DNA of 13,859 bases. It comes from an uncultured Opitutia bacterium. GTDB lineage: Bacteria > Verrucomicrobiota > Verrucomicrobiia > Opitutales > UBA953. Below the pieces are notes generated by a model, which saw nothing but the letters and a program-made list of their open reading frames with translations, was not told the origin of the DNA and made no database searches. Position numbers and translations under genes: made by a program. The stretch spans positions 1-13,859 of the forward strand of contig CALNBE010000160.1 in NCBI GenBank assembly GCA_937874455.1, given 5' to 3'. Below are positions 6,740 through 13,437 of this stretch, in pieces (position 1 is the stretch's first letter; every line of letters begins with the position of its first letter).

Positions 6740-6830
6740 AAAGTATAATTGGAACTGTTGTTGTGTGGTTTTGTTAGAAAAGTGGGAGAAAGTGATGCGC
6801 TTCGGGTCTTTTGGGAAGCAAAAAAAGCAC

Positions 6831-7595
6831 CTATTTCACTTTCGTCAGAATTTCCGGTTCCCCATCGGTGATAAGGACCGTGTGTTCGAAATGCGCGGAA
6901 GGTTTTCCATCCCGCGTTAACGCGGTCCAGCCATCCTTGGCAATGCGCAAATCACCGGCCCCGAGGTTGATCATCGGCTCAATGGCCAAAGTCATCCCAG
7001 GGCGTAAAACCGCCCCAGTCCCCGGACGTCCCAAATTGGGCACCTGTGGCTCCTCGTGCATGCGACGACCGACCCCGTGCCCGACAAACTGCTCGACAAT
7101 TCCGTAATTGCCAAAGCGCACGTGACGCTCGATCGCATGGGAAATGTCATGCACGCGGTTACCCGCGCGCGCCTGCTCAATACCGACGTACAGGGCTTCC
7201 TCGGTAGTCTTGCACAGAGCCCGAACTTCTTGGGACACCGGCTCGATCAAAAAAGTGCGCGCATTGTCACCGACGAACCCCTTGTAGCGGACCACCACAT
7301 CCAGCGTGATAATGTCACCTGGGCGGATAGTGCGCAACTGGCTTGGGATTCCATGCACGATTTCATCGTTAAGGGAAATGCATGTGTAAGCCGGATAAAC
7401 GTTCCGACCTACCTTATATTTGTAGCAAGCGCTTTCGGCACCGAGCCGATCCATCGCCGCTTTACCGAGTTGATCCAAAGCCTGAGTACTCACCCCAGGT
7501 GCCACGGCGGATGCCATTTCCTCCAAAACCTGCGCCGCCACCCGGCATGCTTCACGCATAACGGCAATTTCGGTACTGGTCTTGATCGGAATCAT
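6831..7595 (-). CDS. map: Type I methionine aminopeptidase
   Basis: Cytosolic metalloenzyme that removes the initiator methionine from nascent proteins whose second residue is small. 254 residues, the compact type Ia form without an N-terminal zinc-finger or SH3-like extension. All five metal ligands are visible: Asp99 (TLDVVV), Asp110 (VGDNARTF), His173 (VGHGVG), Glu206 (IEPM) and Glu237 (FEHTV). The substrate-site histidines His81 (NDEIVHGIP) and His180 are also present. The start MIPIKTSTEIAVMREACRVA matches the family. The gene lies 36 nt after secY and 91 nt before rpsM, a common place for map; adk, often between secY and map, is absent. No Shine-Dalgarno is visible. Confidence 0.98.
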   Translation of the reverse strand: MIPIKTSTEIAVMREACRVAAQVLEEMASAVAPGVSTQALDQLGKAAMDRLGAESACYKYKVGRNVYPAYTCISLNDEIVHGIPSQLRTIRPGDIITLDVVVRYKGFVGDNARTFLIEPVSQEVRALCKTTEEALYVGIEQARAGNRVHDISHAIERHVRFGNYGIVEQFVGHGVGRRMHEEPQVPNLGRPGTGAVLRPGMTLAIEPMINLGAGDLRIAKDGWTALTRDGKPSAHFEHTVLITDGEPEILTKVK

Positions 7596-7631
7596 CGAAA
7601 GACTTTTTAAAGAACAAAAACTATCAACGGT

Positions 7632-9155
7632 CTATCCCGCCGCCTGAAGGAAATTGTACACTGCTGCAGCCACGCCGAGCAGTAGAATGGTGACACAGAC
7701 CACTCCCAAGCGTCCAAGCCCTTTTTTCTCGCCAAAATCTGCGACCTTGCGTGACGGCATCGGTATATTGATGCCGCCAATTCGGCCTTTTGTGAGAAAA
7801 CCTTCGTAGTGCCTCTGCAGCAAAATCGCCTCAATTTGGGCCATGGTGTCCAGTGCAACTCCCACTGCAATCAAGCCCCCCGTGCCCCCCATCAAATAGG
7901 CCAAACGCTGGGGGAAATGCAGCTGCATCGACAACACCGCAGGAAGCAGGGCAATGATCACCAAGAAAATGGATCCAGCCAAAGTTAGCCGTGTCATAAC
8001 AAAATCCAGAAAATCAGCCGTGGGGCGACCAGGGCGAATGCCTGGGATATAGCCACTGTTCTTTTTCAGGTCATCTGCAATCTGCACGGGCTTGAACATC
8101 AGAGAAACCCAGAAATAGCTGAATCCGAAGATCAACACCGCCTCCAGCGCGAAATACCACCACGCGCCGCTTTGAAAAGCAACCGCAAGTTCGCGAAAGA
8201 AGGCGAGCGAAGGAGACAGTCCGCCCAACCACGTAAACATCATTGAAGGAAAGCTCAGGATGGCACTGGCGAAAATCACCGGCATCACTCCGGCAAAATT
8301 GATCTTCAATGGCAGGTAGGAGCTTTGCCCACCATACATCTTACGACCAACCAAGCGTTTGGCATACTGAATGGGAATCTTACGGATTGTCTGCGCCACC
8401 GCGGTCATTCCTGCATAAACCGCCACCCCCAGCAGCACCATCCCCAAGGCATGCTCCCAGCCGTATTGCGGCCCCGAGACACCCACGGTCTTCGGACCAA
8501 GAAAGCGGACGAAATCTTTCATCGCGGCCGGAAGATCGGCCAAAATGCCGACCGTAATCAGAATCGAGGTGCCATTTCCAATCCCACGTTGCGTGATTTG
8601 CTCACCCAACCAACACATGATCATCGCACCCGCAGTGAGAATGACCAAGCTCAAACCGATGAACAGCGGCTTGGAGATTAGGACCAAGTCCAAATTTTCC
8701 GCATGGATACCCAAGACAGCTCCAGCACCACTAGGGTTGGCCAGAGCTGCCGCGAGCATTCCGCCCTGAATAAGCGCAATGAGAATGGTCAGATAACGGG
8801 AATATTGGGCAATCTTCTGACGGCCAATGTCTCCTTCCTGCTGCAGACGAGAAATCGACGGCACCACCGCTCCCATCAATTGCATAATGATGCTGGCGCT
8901 GATGTACGGCATAATCCCCAGCGAGAAAATTGCTCCCTTGAGCAGGGCTCCCCCGGTGAAGAGATTATACATGGCCACCACTCCAGCAGCAGTGCTGTCG
9001 GCACCCTGCTTGATGGCATCCTCCAAGGCCAGAGCGTCAATTCCAGGCAAAGGAATGCACGCGCCCATTCGGGCCACGAACAAAAGTCCCAGTGCAATCA
9101 GCAACCGCTGACGGAGTTCCGGAATTTTCCAGCAATTGGCAAAGGCCTTAAACAT
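7632..9155 (-). CDS. secY: Protein translocase subunit SecY with C-terminal extra helix
   Basis: Channel subunit of the SecYEG inner-membrane translocon. 507 residues against 443 in E. coli. The first helix (about 16-33) leads to the plug region IPLPGIDALALED and FTGGALLKGAIFSLGIMPYI (66-85). GEQITQRGIGNGTSILI (184-200) is the conserved TM5 motif, KMYGGQSSYLPLKIN (272-286) and SGYIPGIRPGRPT (367-379) are the cytoplasmic loops that contact the ribosome or SecA, and DTMAQIEAILLQRHYEGFL (436-454) closes TM10. After the usual end (RIGG, about 461) come about 46 extra residues, with a further hydrophobic segment at about 483-503 that would make an eleventh helix. It follows rplO by 38 nt and precedes map by 36 nt. 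No Shine-Dalgarno is visible. Confidence 0.98.
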   Translation of the reverse strand: MFKAFANCWKIPELRQRLLIALGLLFVARMGACIPLPGIDALALEDAIKQGADSTAAGVVAMYNLFTGGALLKGAIFSLGIMPYISASIIMQLMGAVVPSISRLQQEGDIGRQKIAQYSRYLTILIALIQGGMLAAALANPSGAGAVLGIHAENLDLVLISKPLFIGLSLVILTAGAMIMCWLGEQITQRGIGNGTSILITVGILADLPAAMKDFVRFLGPKTVGVSGPQYGWEHALGMVLLGVAVYAGMTAVAQTIRKIPIQYAKRLVGRKMYGGQSSYLPLKINFAGVMPVIFASAILSFPSMMFTWLGGLSPSLAFFRELAVAFQSGAWWYFALEAVLIFGFSYFWVSLMFKPVQIADDLKKNSGYIPGIRPGRPTADFLDFVMTRLTLAGSIFLVIIALLPAVLSMQLHFPQRLAYLMGGTGGLIAVGVALDTMAQIEAILLQRHYEGFLTKGRIGGINIPMPSRKVADFGEKKGLGRLGVVCVTILLLGVAAAVYNFLQAAG

Positions 9156-9193
9156 CGTTACGCAAAACTATAAAAGGGCGCGACACCGCCGCA

Positions 9194-9661
9194 TTATTTG
9201 GATTCCTCGGCAACTGGCTCGGTCTTCAACTCCACCACCTTGCCTCCGGCCGCCTCGATCTTAGCCTTGGCGCTGGCGGAAAACTTATGGGCCGACACCG
9301 TGAGGGCGCGGGTTACATCTCCGACTCCCAAAACCTTGACCAGGGTGGAAGTGGCTCGCAGCAGGCCAGCCTGCACCAAGACATCGCGATCCACAATATC
9401 CCCCTGCACCTTGTTCAGCGTGGAGAGATTCACCACGTCGAACTCAATCCGGTTGACATTGCGGAAGCCGCGGTGCGGCAACTTGCGATAAAGCGGCATC
9501 TGGCCCCCTTCGAAGCCGGGACGCACCCCGCCACCGGAACGGGCTTTCATCCCCTTGTGTCCGCGGCCGGATGTTTTGCCGTGTCCGCTGCCCCGTCCGC
9601 AACCGAGACGCTTGTGGCGATGAGTTGAACCGTCAACTTTCGGTAAAGAATGCAATTTCAT
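9194..9661 (-). CDS. rplO: 50S ribosomal protein L15
   Basis: Late-assembly protein of the large subunit that threads a long basic loop into 23S rRNA. 155 residues from the ATG at 9661 (MKLHSLPK, the family-typical start); the frame also has a TTG two codons upstream that I reject. The Gly/Arg/His-rich extended segment RLGCGRGSGHGKTSGRGHKG (18-37) and SGGGVRPGFEGGQMPLYRKL (42-61) are diagnostic. The C-terminal domain runs to about 146 and is followed by a short acidic end (TEPVAEESK). It follows rpsE by only 16 nt; the usual rpmD between them is absent. No Shine-Dalgarno is visible; a small hairpin occupies the space before the start. Confidence 0.97.
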   Translation of the reverse strand: MKLHSLPKVDGSTHRHKRLGCGRGSGHGKTSGRGHKGMKARSGGGVRPGFEGGQMPLYRKLPHRGFRNVNRIEFDVVNLSTLNKVQGDIVDRDVLVQAGLLRATSTLVKVLGVGDVTRALTVSAHKFSASAKAKIEAAGGKVVELKTEPVAEESK

Positions 9662-9670
9662 ATGCAAAAG

Positions 9671-9685
9671 GCGCCGATTAGGCGC
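9671..9685 (-). other. Small hairpin over the rpsE stop codon, upstream of rplO
   Basis: Minus-strand RNA GCGCC-TAATC-GGCGC gives a perfect 5-bp all-GC stem with a 5-nt loop that contains the rpsE TAA stop. It ends 9 nt before the rplO ATG, so it covers the space where a Shine-Dalgarno would sit. A ribosome finishing rpsE would open it, which would suit translational coupling. It is short and could be chance. Confidence 0.35.
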
Positions 9686-10313
9686 GGGTATTGTTAATTT
9701 GCTCCAAGGTGCGCAGCTTGTTCAAGCCGTCCAACGTGGCTTTCACCATCGCTTGCGGATTGTTGGATCCGAGCGACTTGGAAAGCACGTCCTTGATGCC
9801 GGCCACTTCCAAAACCGCACGCACGCCACCGCCAGCAATGACGCCAGTGCCAGGCGCTGCCGGACGCAGCATCACGCGACCACCATCAGATTCGCCGTAA
9901 ACTTCGTGAGGAATAGTGTTGCTCCGCAGGTTGACCGGACGCAGCGCTCGATGTGCCCGCTCAGTACCCTTGCGAATGGCTTCCGGAACTTCCTTTGCCT
10001 TTCCGTAACCAATGCCCACATTGCCCTTCCCGTCCCCGGAAACGACGAGTGCTGCAAAGCTGAAACGGCGCCCACCCTTTACGACCTTTGCGCATCGGTT
10101 GATGTGCACAACCTTGTCCATGTACTCGTTCGCTTGGACATCCGCTTGAGGACGGTCACGACGAGAGCGGGGGCCTCGACGATCTCCCCCCATTCGCGGT
10201 CCACGGCCTCGACGGTTTTCACGGGGTTCGGAGCTGGTGCCTTCGGCGGCGACAGGAGCGGATTGCTCAGGAGCTGTCACTTCTGCGGGCGTTTCCTTTT
10301 CTTCAGTAGACAT
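9678..10313 (-). CDS. rpsE: 30S ribosomal protein S5 with acidic/RG-rich N-terminal extension
   Basis: 30S protein at the mRNA entry tunnel, important for decoding accuracy and helicase action. 211 residues against 167 in E. coli. The S5 N-terminal RNA-binding domain (about 64-130) contains VVHINRCAKVVKGGRRFSF and VSGDGKGNVGIGYGKAKEVP; the C-terminal domain (about 135-205) has RPAAPGTGVIAGGGVRAVLE and DVLSKSLGSNNP. The first 60 or so residues are extra: an acidic stretch (1-32), then an Arg/Gly-rich stretch (NRRGRGPRMGGDRRGPRSRR, 33-52), likely disordered. The ATG at 10313 lies 13 nt after rplR. Internal Met41 and Met65 exist, but the extension is in frame and the gene spacing favours the long form. 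No Shine-Dalgarno is visible. Confidence 0.96.
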   Translation of the reverse strand: MSTEEKETPAEVTAPEQSAPVAAEGTSSEPRENRRGRGPRMGGDRRGPRSRRDRPQADVQANEYMDKVVHINRCAKVVKGGRRFSFAALVVSGDGKGNVGIGYGKAKEVPEAIRKGTERAHRALRPVNLRSNTIPHEVYGESDGGRVMLRPAAPGTGVIAGGGVRAVLEVAGIKDVLSKSLGSNNPQAMVKATLDGLNKLRTLEQINNTRA

Positions 10314-10326
10314 CGCTAAAAGTTAG

Positions 10327-10692
10327 TTAGAATTGAATGCCTGCCGCGCGTACTGCGTCAGCAAAGGCTTTGACCACACCATGATAACGGCGGCCAGCCC
10401 GGTCAAAAACTACGGCAGAGATTCCTGCTGCCTTCGCCTTGTCGCCAAAAACCTTGCCAAAGGCTTCCGCACCGACGGCGTTGGATTTGACCTTTTGCTC
10501 ACGCACGGCTTTTTCGGTGGTAGACAGAGCGGCCAAAGTGCGCCCAGCCTCGTCGTCGATCACTTGAGCGTAAATGTGCAAATGAGTAAATTTGACTACC
10601 AGCCGCGGACGCGCGGCAGTGCCGATCACCTTTTTGCGAATGCGCCACCGGCGTTTCTGTGTAAGAATGTTTTTCTTGAGAGTCGATTTCAT
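10327..10692 (-). CDS. rplR: 50S ribosomal protein L18
   Basis: 5S rRNA-binding protein of the central protuberance, acting with L5. 121 residues from the ATG at 10692 (MKSTLKKN), close to the usual 117-122. The basic N-terminus (KKNILTQKRRWRIRKKVIGT) precedes the core signature ARPRLVVKFTHLHIYAQVID. VFDRAGRRYHGVVKAFADAV forms the conserved C-terminal end. The frame is open further upstream to 10773, but that would overlap the end of rplF and adds 27 residues atypical of L18. The gap from rplF is 34 nt. No Shine-Dalgarno is visible. Confidence 0.96.
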   Translation of the reverse strand: MKSTLKKNILTQKRRWRIRKKVIGTAARPRLVVKFTHLHIYAQVIDDEAGRTLAALSTTEKAVREQKVKSNAVGAEAFGKVFGDKAKAAGISAVVFDRAGRRYHGVVKAFADAVRAAGIQF

Positions 10693-10726
10693 GATGAATG
10701 CAAGGATGATTGTGATGGGAACGACC

Positions 10727-11263
10727 TTAGGCGGTCTTCTTGCCTTCCTTGCGGCGAACATATTCGCCAACAATGCGCACCCCTTTGCCCTTATAGGGTT
10801 CCACCGGATAGTAGTGCTTCACTTCAGCCGCGACCTTGCCAACAGCCTCTTTGTCCGGCCCGGAAATCTCCAGCTTGGTGCCGTCAGTAATCTCAACCTT
10901 GATGCCTGCCGGAAGCTTATAAAGAATCGGATGAGAATAACCAAGTGCCAGATCCAAGGAATCCCCCTTGAGGGTAGCCTTGAAGCCAACGCCTTCGATC
11001 TCGAGTTTCTTGGAGTATCCCTTGGTCACACCAATCACCATGTTGTTGATAATTGAACGTGCGGTGCCAAACATGGCGTCGGCAAAACGAGATTGCTCCT
11101 TTGGAGAGACAATCACGTTCTCACCGTCAACCTTGATTGCGACGATCGGGTTAAAAGTTTTGGAAAGTTTTCCCTTGGGGCCTTCAACGTTTACCGTCTC
11201 GTCGGAGACAGAAACTTTGACGCCTGCGGGAATATGGACTGGAAGTTTGCCGATTCTGCTCAT
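10727..11263 (-). CDS. rplF: 50S ribosomal protein L6
   Basis: Large-subunit protein near the factor-binding site and sarcin-ricin loop. 178 residues, normal length. It starts MSRIGKLPVHIPAGVKVSVS; two tandem L6 repeats can be followed (about 11-82 and 83-165), with IEGVGFKATLKGDSLDLALG (89-108) at the second repeat and PVEPYKGKGVRIVGEYVRRK (153-172) as the diagnostic C-terminal motif. It follows rpsH after a 64-nt gap in which I see no gene, and precedes rplR by 34 nt. No Shine-Dalgarno is visible before the ATG. Confidence 0.98.
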   Translation of the reverse strand: MSRIGKLPVHIPAGVKVSVSDETVNVEGPKGKLSKTFNPIVAIKVDGENVIVSPKEQSRFADAMFGTARSIINNMVIGVTKGYSKKLEIEGVGFKATLKGDSLDLALGYSHPILYKLPAGIKVEITDGTKLEISGPDKEAVGKVAAEVKHYYPVEPYKGKGVRIVGEYVRRKEGKKTA

Positions 11264-11327
11264 TGTGGCTTGGCTTTGATGGTTGCCGGGGAGTTAGGTG
11301 TGACCCACTTTCGCGCCTAGCAAGCGG

Positions 11328-11723
11328 TTACCAAACTTGAGCAAGCAGCTCGCCGCCAACTTTTTGCTGGCGGGCTTCGCGGTCGCTCAAGAGGCCTTTG
11401 GAAGTGGTGAGGATGGAAATGCCCATTCCGCCGATGACACGGGGAATGTCCGAGTAGCCGGCATAAACACGGCGACCAGGAGTACTGACCCGCTTGATCC
11501 CAGAGATCGCAGCGGTGCGGTTGGCATATTTAAGGGTGACTTCAAGAACGGGCAACCCGTTCTTTTCGCCCTTGGCGTAATCGGCGATGTAGCCGTTTTG
11601 CTTGAGAATGCGCGCGATGCCTTCACGCACGTTGGACCATTGCGCGGTAACGCTGGCCAACTCGGCGCGGCCGCCGTTGCGGATGATGGTAAGGAAGTCG
11701 CCCAGAGTGTCGTGGGATGCCAT
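11328..11723 (-). CDS. rpsH: 30S ribosomal protein S8
   Basis: Primary 16S rRNA-binding protein of the central domain; in E. coli it also represses the spc operon by binding mRNA at the rplX-rplE junction. 131 residues, normal length. The N-terminal domain has DTLGDFLTIIRNGGRA (5-20); the C-terminal RNA-binding motifs are IKRVSTPGRRVYAGYSDIPR (76-95) and GMGISILTTSKGLLSDREAR (99-118), ending in the typical VGGELLAQVW. It starts 25 nt after rpsN, without a Shine-Dalgarno. Confidence 0.98.
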   Translation of the reverse strand: MASHDTLGDFLTIIRNGGRAELASVTAQWSNVREGIARILKQNGYIADYAKGEKNGLPVLEVTLKYANRTAAISGIKRVSTPGRRVYAGYSDIPRVIGGMGISILTTSKGLLSDREARQQKVGGELLAQVW

Positions 11724-11748
11724 GACGAATGCTTTAAGGTTGCCGGGA

Positions 11749-12054
11749 TTACCAGGATGCCTTGGTCACGCCGGGCAGTTGCCCAGAGTTGGCCAGTTCG
11801 CGGAAGGTGATACGGGAGAGGCCGAACTTGCCAATGTAAGCACGGGGACGACCGGTGAGGCTGCAACGATTGCGCAACCGCACCTTGGAGGAGTTGCGGG
11901 GCAGCTTGGCGAGCTTGCGCTGGGCTGCGTAGAAATCCTCGTCGGAGGTTTCGGGATTTGCCAAGGCGGCTTTGAGCTGCGCGCGCTTTTCAGCGTATTT
12001 GGCGGTCAGCCGCTCGCGCTTTTTGTTTCGCTCGACAACAGAGGTTTTTGCCAT
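11749..12054 (-). CDS. rpsN: 30S ribosomal protein S14, long zinc-free form
   Basis: Head protein of the 30S subunit. 101 residues, the same length as E. coli S14 and unlike the about 61-residue zinc-binding form. MAKTSVVERNKKRERLTAKY begins the protein, an insert at about 30-50 marks the long form, and RNRCSLTGRPRAYIGKFGLS (61-80) followed by RITFRELA is the diagnostic C-terminal segment. Only one cysteine is left, so no zinc knuckle can form. It lies between rplE (18 nt upstream) and rpsH (25 nt downstream). No Shine-Dalgarno is visible. Confidence 0.98.
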   Translation of the reverse strand: MAKTSVVERNKKRERLTAKYAEKRAQLKAALANPETSDEDFYAAQRKLAKLPRNSSKVRLRNRCSLTGRPRAYIGKFGLSRITFRELANSGQLPGVTKASW

Positions 12055-12072
12055 GTTAAAAAATGCTTTGGA

Positions 12073-12645
12073 TTAGTTTTGAACGGCTTCCGTCTGGGCA
12101 GCGCTGCGACGGAATGGGATTCCCAGCAGCCGGAGCAATTCACGCCCCTCGTCATCGGTTTGTGCCGTGGTTACAATGGCGATATCAAGCCCAATGTTCT
12201 GGCGCTGCGAGCCGTCGGCTTGAGTTTCAGGGAAAATAGTGTGATCGGTAATTCCGAGGGAATAGTTACCCCGACCGTCCAATTTGTTGGAAACCCCGCG
12301 AAAGTCACGAATCATTGGCAAAGCAATGGATGTCAGCCGATAAAGAAATTCATACATATTTGCCCCTCGCAGCGTGACCATCACCCCGAGCGGCATGCCT
12401 TGACGTACCTTAAAATTGGAAATGCTTTTACGGGCACGCGTGACAACAGGCTTTTGCCCGGCCAACTTGGCGATTTCCTTCACAATTTCAGCCTGCTGGT
12501 TTTTGTCCGCATCCGCCTTGAACGCAGAATTAATGACGATCTTCGCCAAGGCTGGAACCTGATGGCGATTCTTGTATCCCTTTGTTTTCATAAGCTCCGG
12601 TAGGATTTTTTCCTGATAGAGCTGCTTGAGTACCGGCTTGTACAT
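12073..12645 (-). CDS. rplE: 50S ribosomal protein L5
   Basis: 5S rRNA-binding protein of the central protuberance that contacts the P-site tRNA and 30S S13. 190 residues (E. coli 179). Conserved segments are PALAKIVINSAF (31-42), GQKPVVTRARKSISNFKVRQ (63-82), TLRGANMYEFLYRL (91-104), RDFRGVSNKLDGRGNYSLGI (113-132) and the end IVTTAQTDDEGRELLRLLGI (157-176). A short extra C-terminal end (RRSAAQTEAVQN) follows. The gene follows rplX after a 61-nt gap with a hairpin. That junction is where S8 represses the E. coli spc operon. No Shine-Dalgarno precedes the ATG. Confidence 0.97.
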   Translation of the reverse strand: MYKPVLKQLYQEKILPELMKTKGYKNRHQVPALAKIVINSAFKADADKNQQAEIVKEIAKLAGQKPVVTRARKSISNFKVRQGMPLGVMVTLRGANMYEFLYRLTSIALPMIRDFRGVSNKLDGRGNYSLGITDHTIFPETQADGSQRQNIGLDIAIVTTAQTDDEGRELLRLLGIPFRRSAAQTEAVQN

Positions 12646-12683
12646 ATTGCTAGTTTTTTTCGTGGACGACGGCTAGGTGTGTC

Positions 12684-12700
12684 ATGACGCCCCCCGTCAC
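12684..12700 (-). promoter_or_regulatory. Hairpin in the rplX-rplE gap
   Basis: Minus-strand RNA TGACG-GGGGG-CGTCA forms a perfect 5-bp stem (12699-12695 with 12689-12685), extended by a G-U pair, around an all-G loop. It sits in the 61-nt gap about 40 nt before the rplE start, the place where S8 binds mRNA in E. coli. I cannot show the S8-specific core of 16S helix 21 in it, so a regulatory role is only a possibility. Confidence 0.3.
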
Positions 12701-12706
12701 CGCTTG

Positions 12707-13033
12707 TTACTTGGTTTTCTTTGCCTTGGTGGGTTTTTCCGCTGTTTGTCTGCGGCTATCGTACGCACTGGCCAAGGTCACATTCGAGGAATGAATCGGC
12801 GCTTCACGCTCAACGATTCCGCCCTCTTCGTTACCCTGTTTTTTAGTATGGCGCTTGGCCATGTTAATGCCCTCGACGATGACGCGGACGCCCCCTGTCT
12901 TGGGCAAAGTCACTCCAGCTTTCGTGCGAAAAGTTTTAGGCCCGAGAACGGCCGTTACCTTCCCGCGTTTTCCTTTTTCGGAACCCGCGATCACGACAAC
13001 TTCAATACCTTTTTTGAGTTCTTTCTTATTCAT
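12707..13033 (-). CDS. rplX: 50S ribosomal protein L24 with basic C-terminal tail
   Basis: Early-assembly initiator of the large subunit, near the peptide exit tunnel. 108 residues. A KOW motif spans about 9-35 (GIEVVVIAGSEKGKRGKVTA), followed by GGVRVIVEGINMAKRHTKK (47-65) and GGIVEREAPIHSSNVTLA (71-88), all diagnostic. The last dozen residues (AEKPTKAKKTK) are a basic tail. The ATG lies only 3 nt after the rplN stop, so the two are probably translationally coupled. GAGG occurs 11 nt before the ATG, inside the end of rplN; it is the only near-plausible Shine-Dalgarno in the cluster, at rather long spacing. Confidence 0.97.
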   Translation of the reverse strand: MNKKELKKGIEVVVIAGSEKGKRGKVTAVLGPKTFRTKAGVTLPKTGGVRVIVEGINMAKRHTKKQGNEEGGIVEREAPIHSSNVTLASAYDSRRQTAEKPTKAKKTK

Positions 13034-13036
13034 GGA

Positions 13037-13402
13037 TTACAGAACCTCGGGGGCCAATGAAATGATTTTCATGAAACTCTTCTGGCGCAGCTCGCGAGCC
13101 ACCGGTCCGAAAATACGCGTGCCTTTCGGGTTTCCAGAGCCGTCAAGAATCACCACCGCATTCGAATCGAAGCGGAGGTAGCTGCCGTCGTTACGGCGAA
13201 TGGGGGCCTTCGTCCGCACAATGACCGCCTTGACCACGGTGCCCTTTTTAACGGAGGCATCAGGAGTTGAATCTTTGACGGAACAGACGATGACATCGCC
13301 CACGCCAGCCGTGTCGGTGAGTTGTCCCAAACGGCGGATCATTTGAACTTCCTTGGCACCGGTATTGTCGGCGACATCAAGGCGGGAAAGCATTTGTACC
13401 AT
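13037..13402 (-). CDS. rplN: 50S ribosomal protein L14
   Basis: Large-subunit protein at the 30S interface (bridge B8), beside L19. 121 residues (E. coli 123). It begins MVQMLSRLDVADNTGAKEVQ, the family start, which favours the ATG at 13402 over the second ATG three codons in. CSVKDSTPDASVKKGTVVKA (41-60), the RTKAPIRRNDGSYLRFDSNA region and GTRIFGPVARELRQKSFMKI follow, then the canonical end ISLAPEVL. It follows rpsQ by 35 nt and overlaps nothing. No strong Shine-Dalgarno is visible. Confidence 0.98.
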   Translation of the reverse strand: MVQMLSRLDVADNTGAKEVQMIRRLGQLTDTAGVGDVIVCSVKDSTPDASVKKGTVVKAVIVRTKAPIRRNDGSYLRFDSNAVVILDGSGNPKGTRIFGPVARELRQKSFMKIISLAPEVL

Positions 13403-13437
13403 GGCAGGATCTTTCTGCTTAAAGAGTTGTTGGGAGA

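Noticed and set aside
6740..6752. TATACT just upstream of rpsM as a -10 promoter element
   Set aside because: No -35 element lies 16-18 nt upstream, and the position would give an almost leaderless message; it is probably just the AT-rich start region.
6768..6830. Possible hairpin (GCTTC/GAAGC) after map as a terminator
   Set aside because: The 5-bp stem has an 11-nt loop and no T tract downstream; the T run lies before it.
10693..10773. Longer rplR from 10773
   Set aside because: It would overlap the end of rplF and add 27 residues not seen in L18; MKSTLKKN at 10692 fits the family length.
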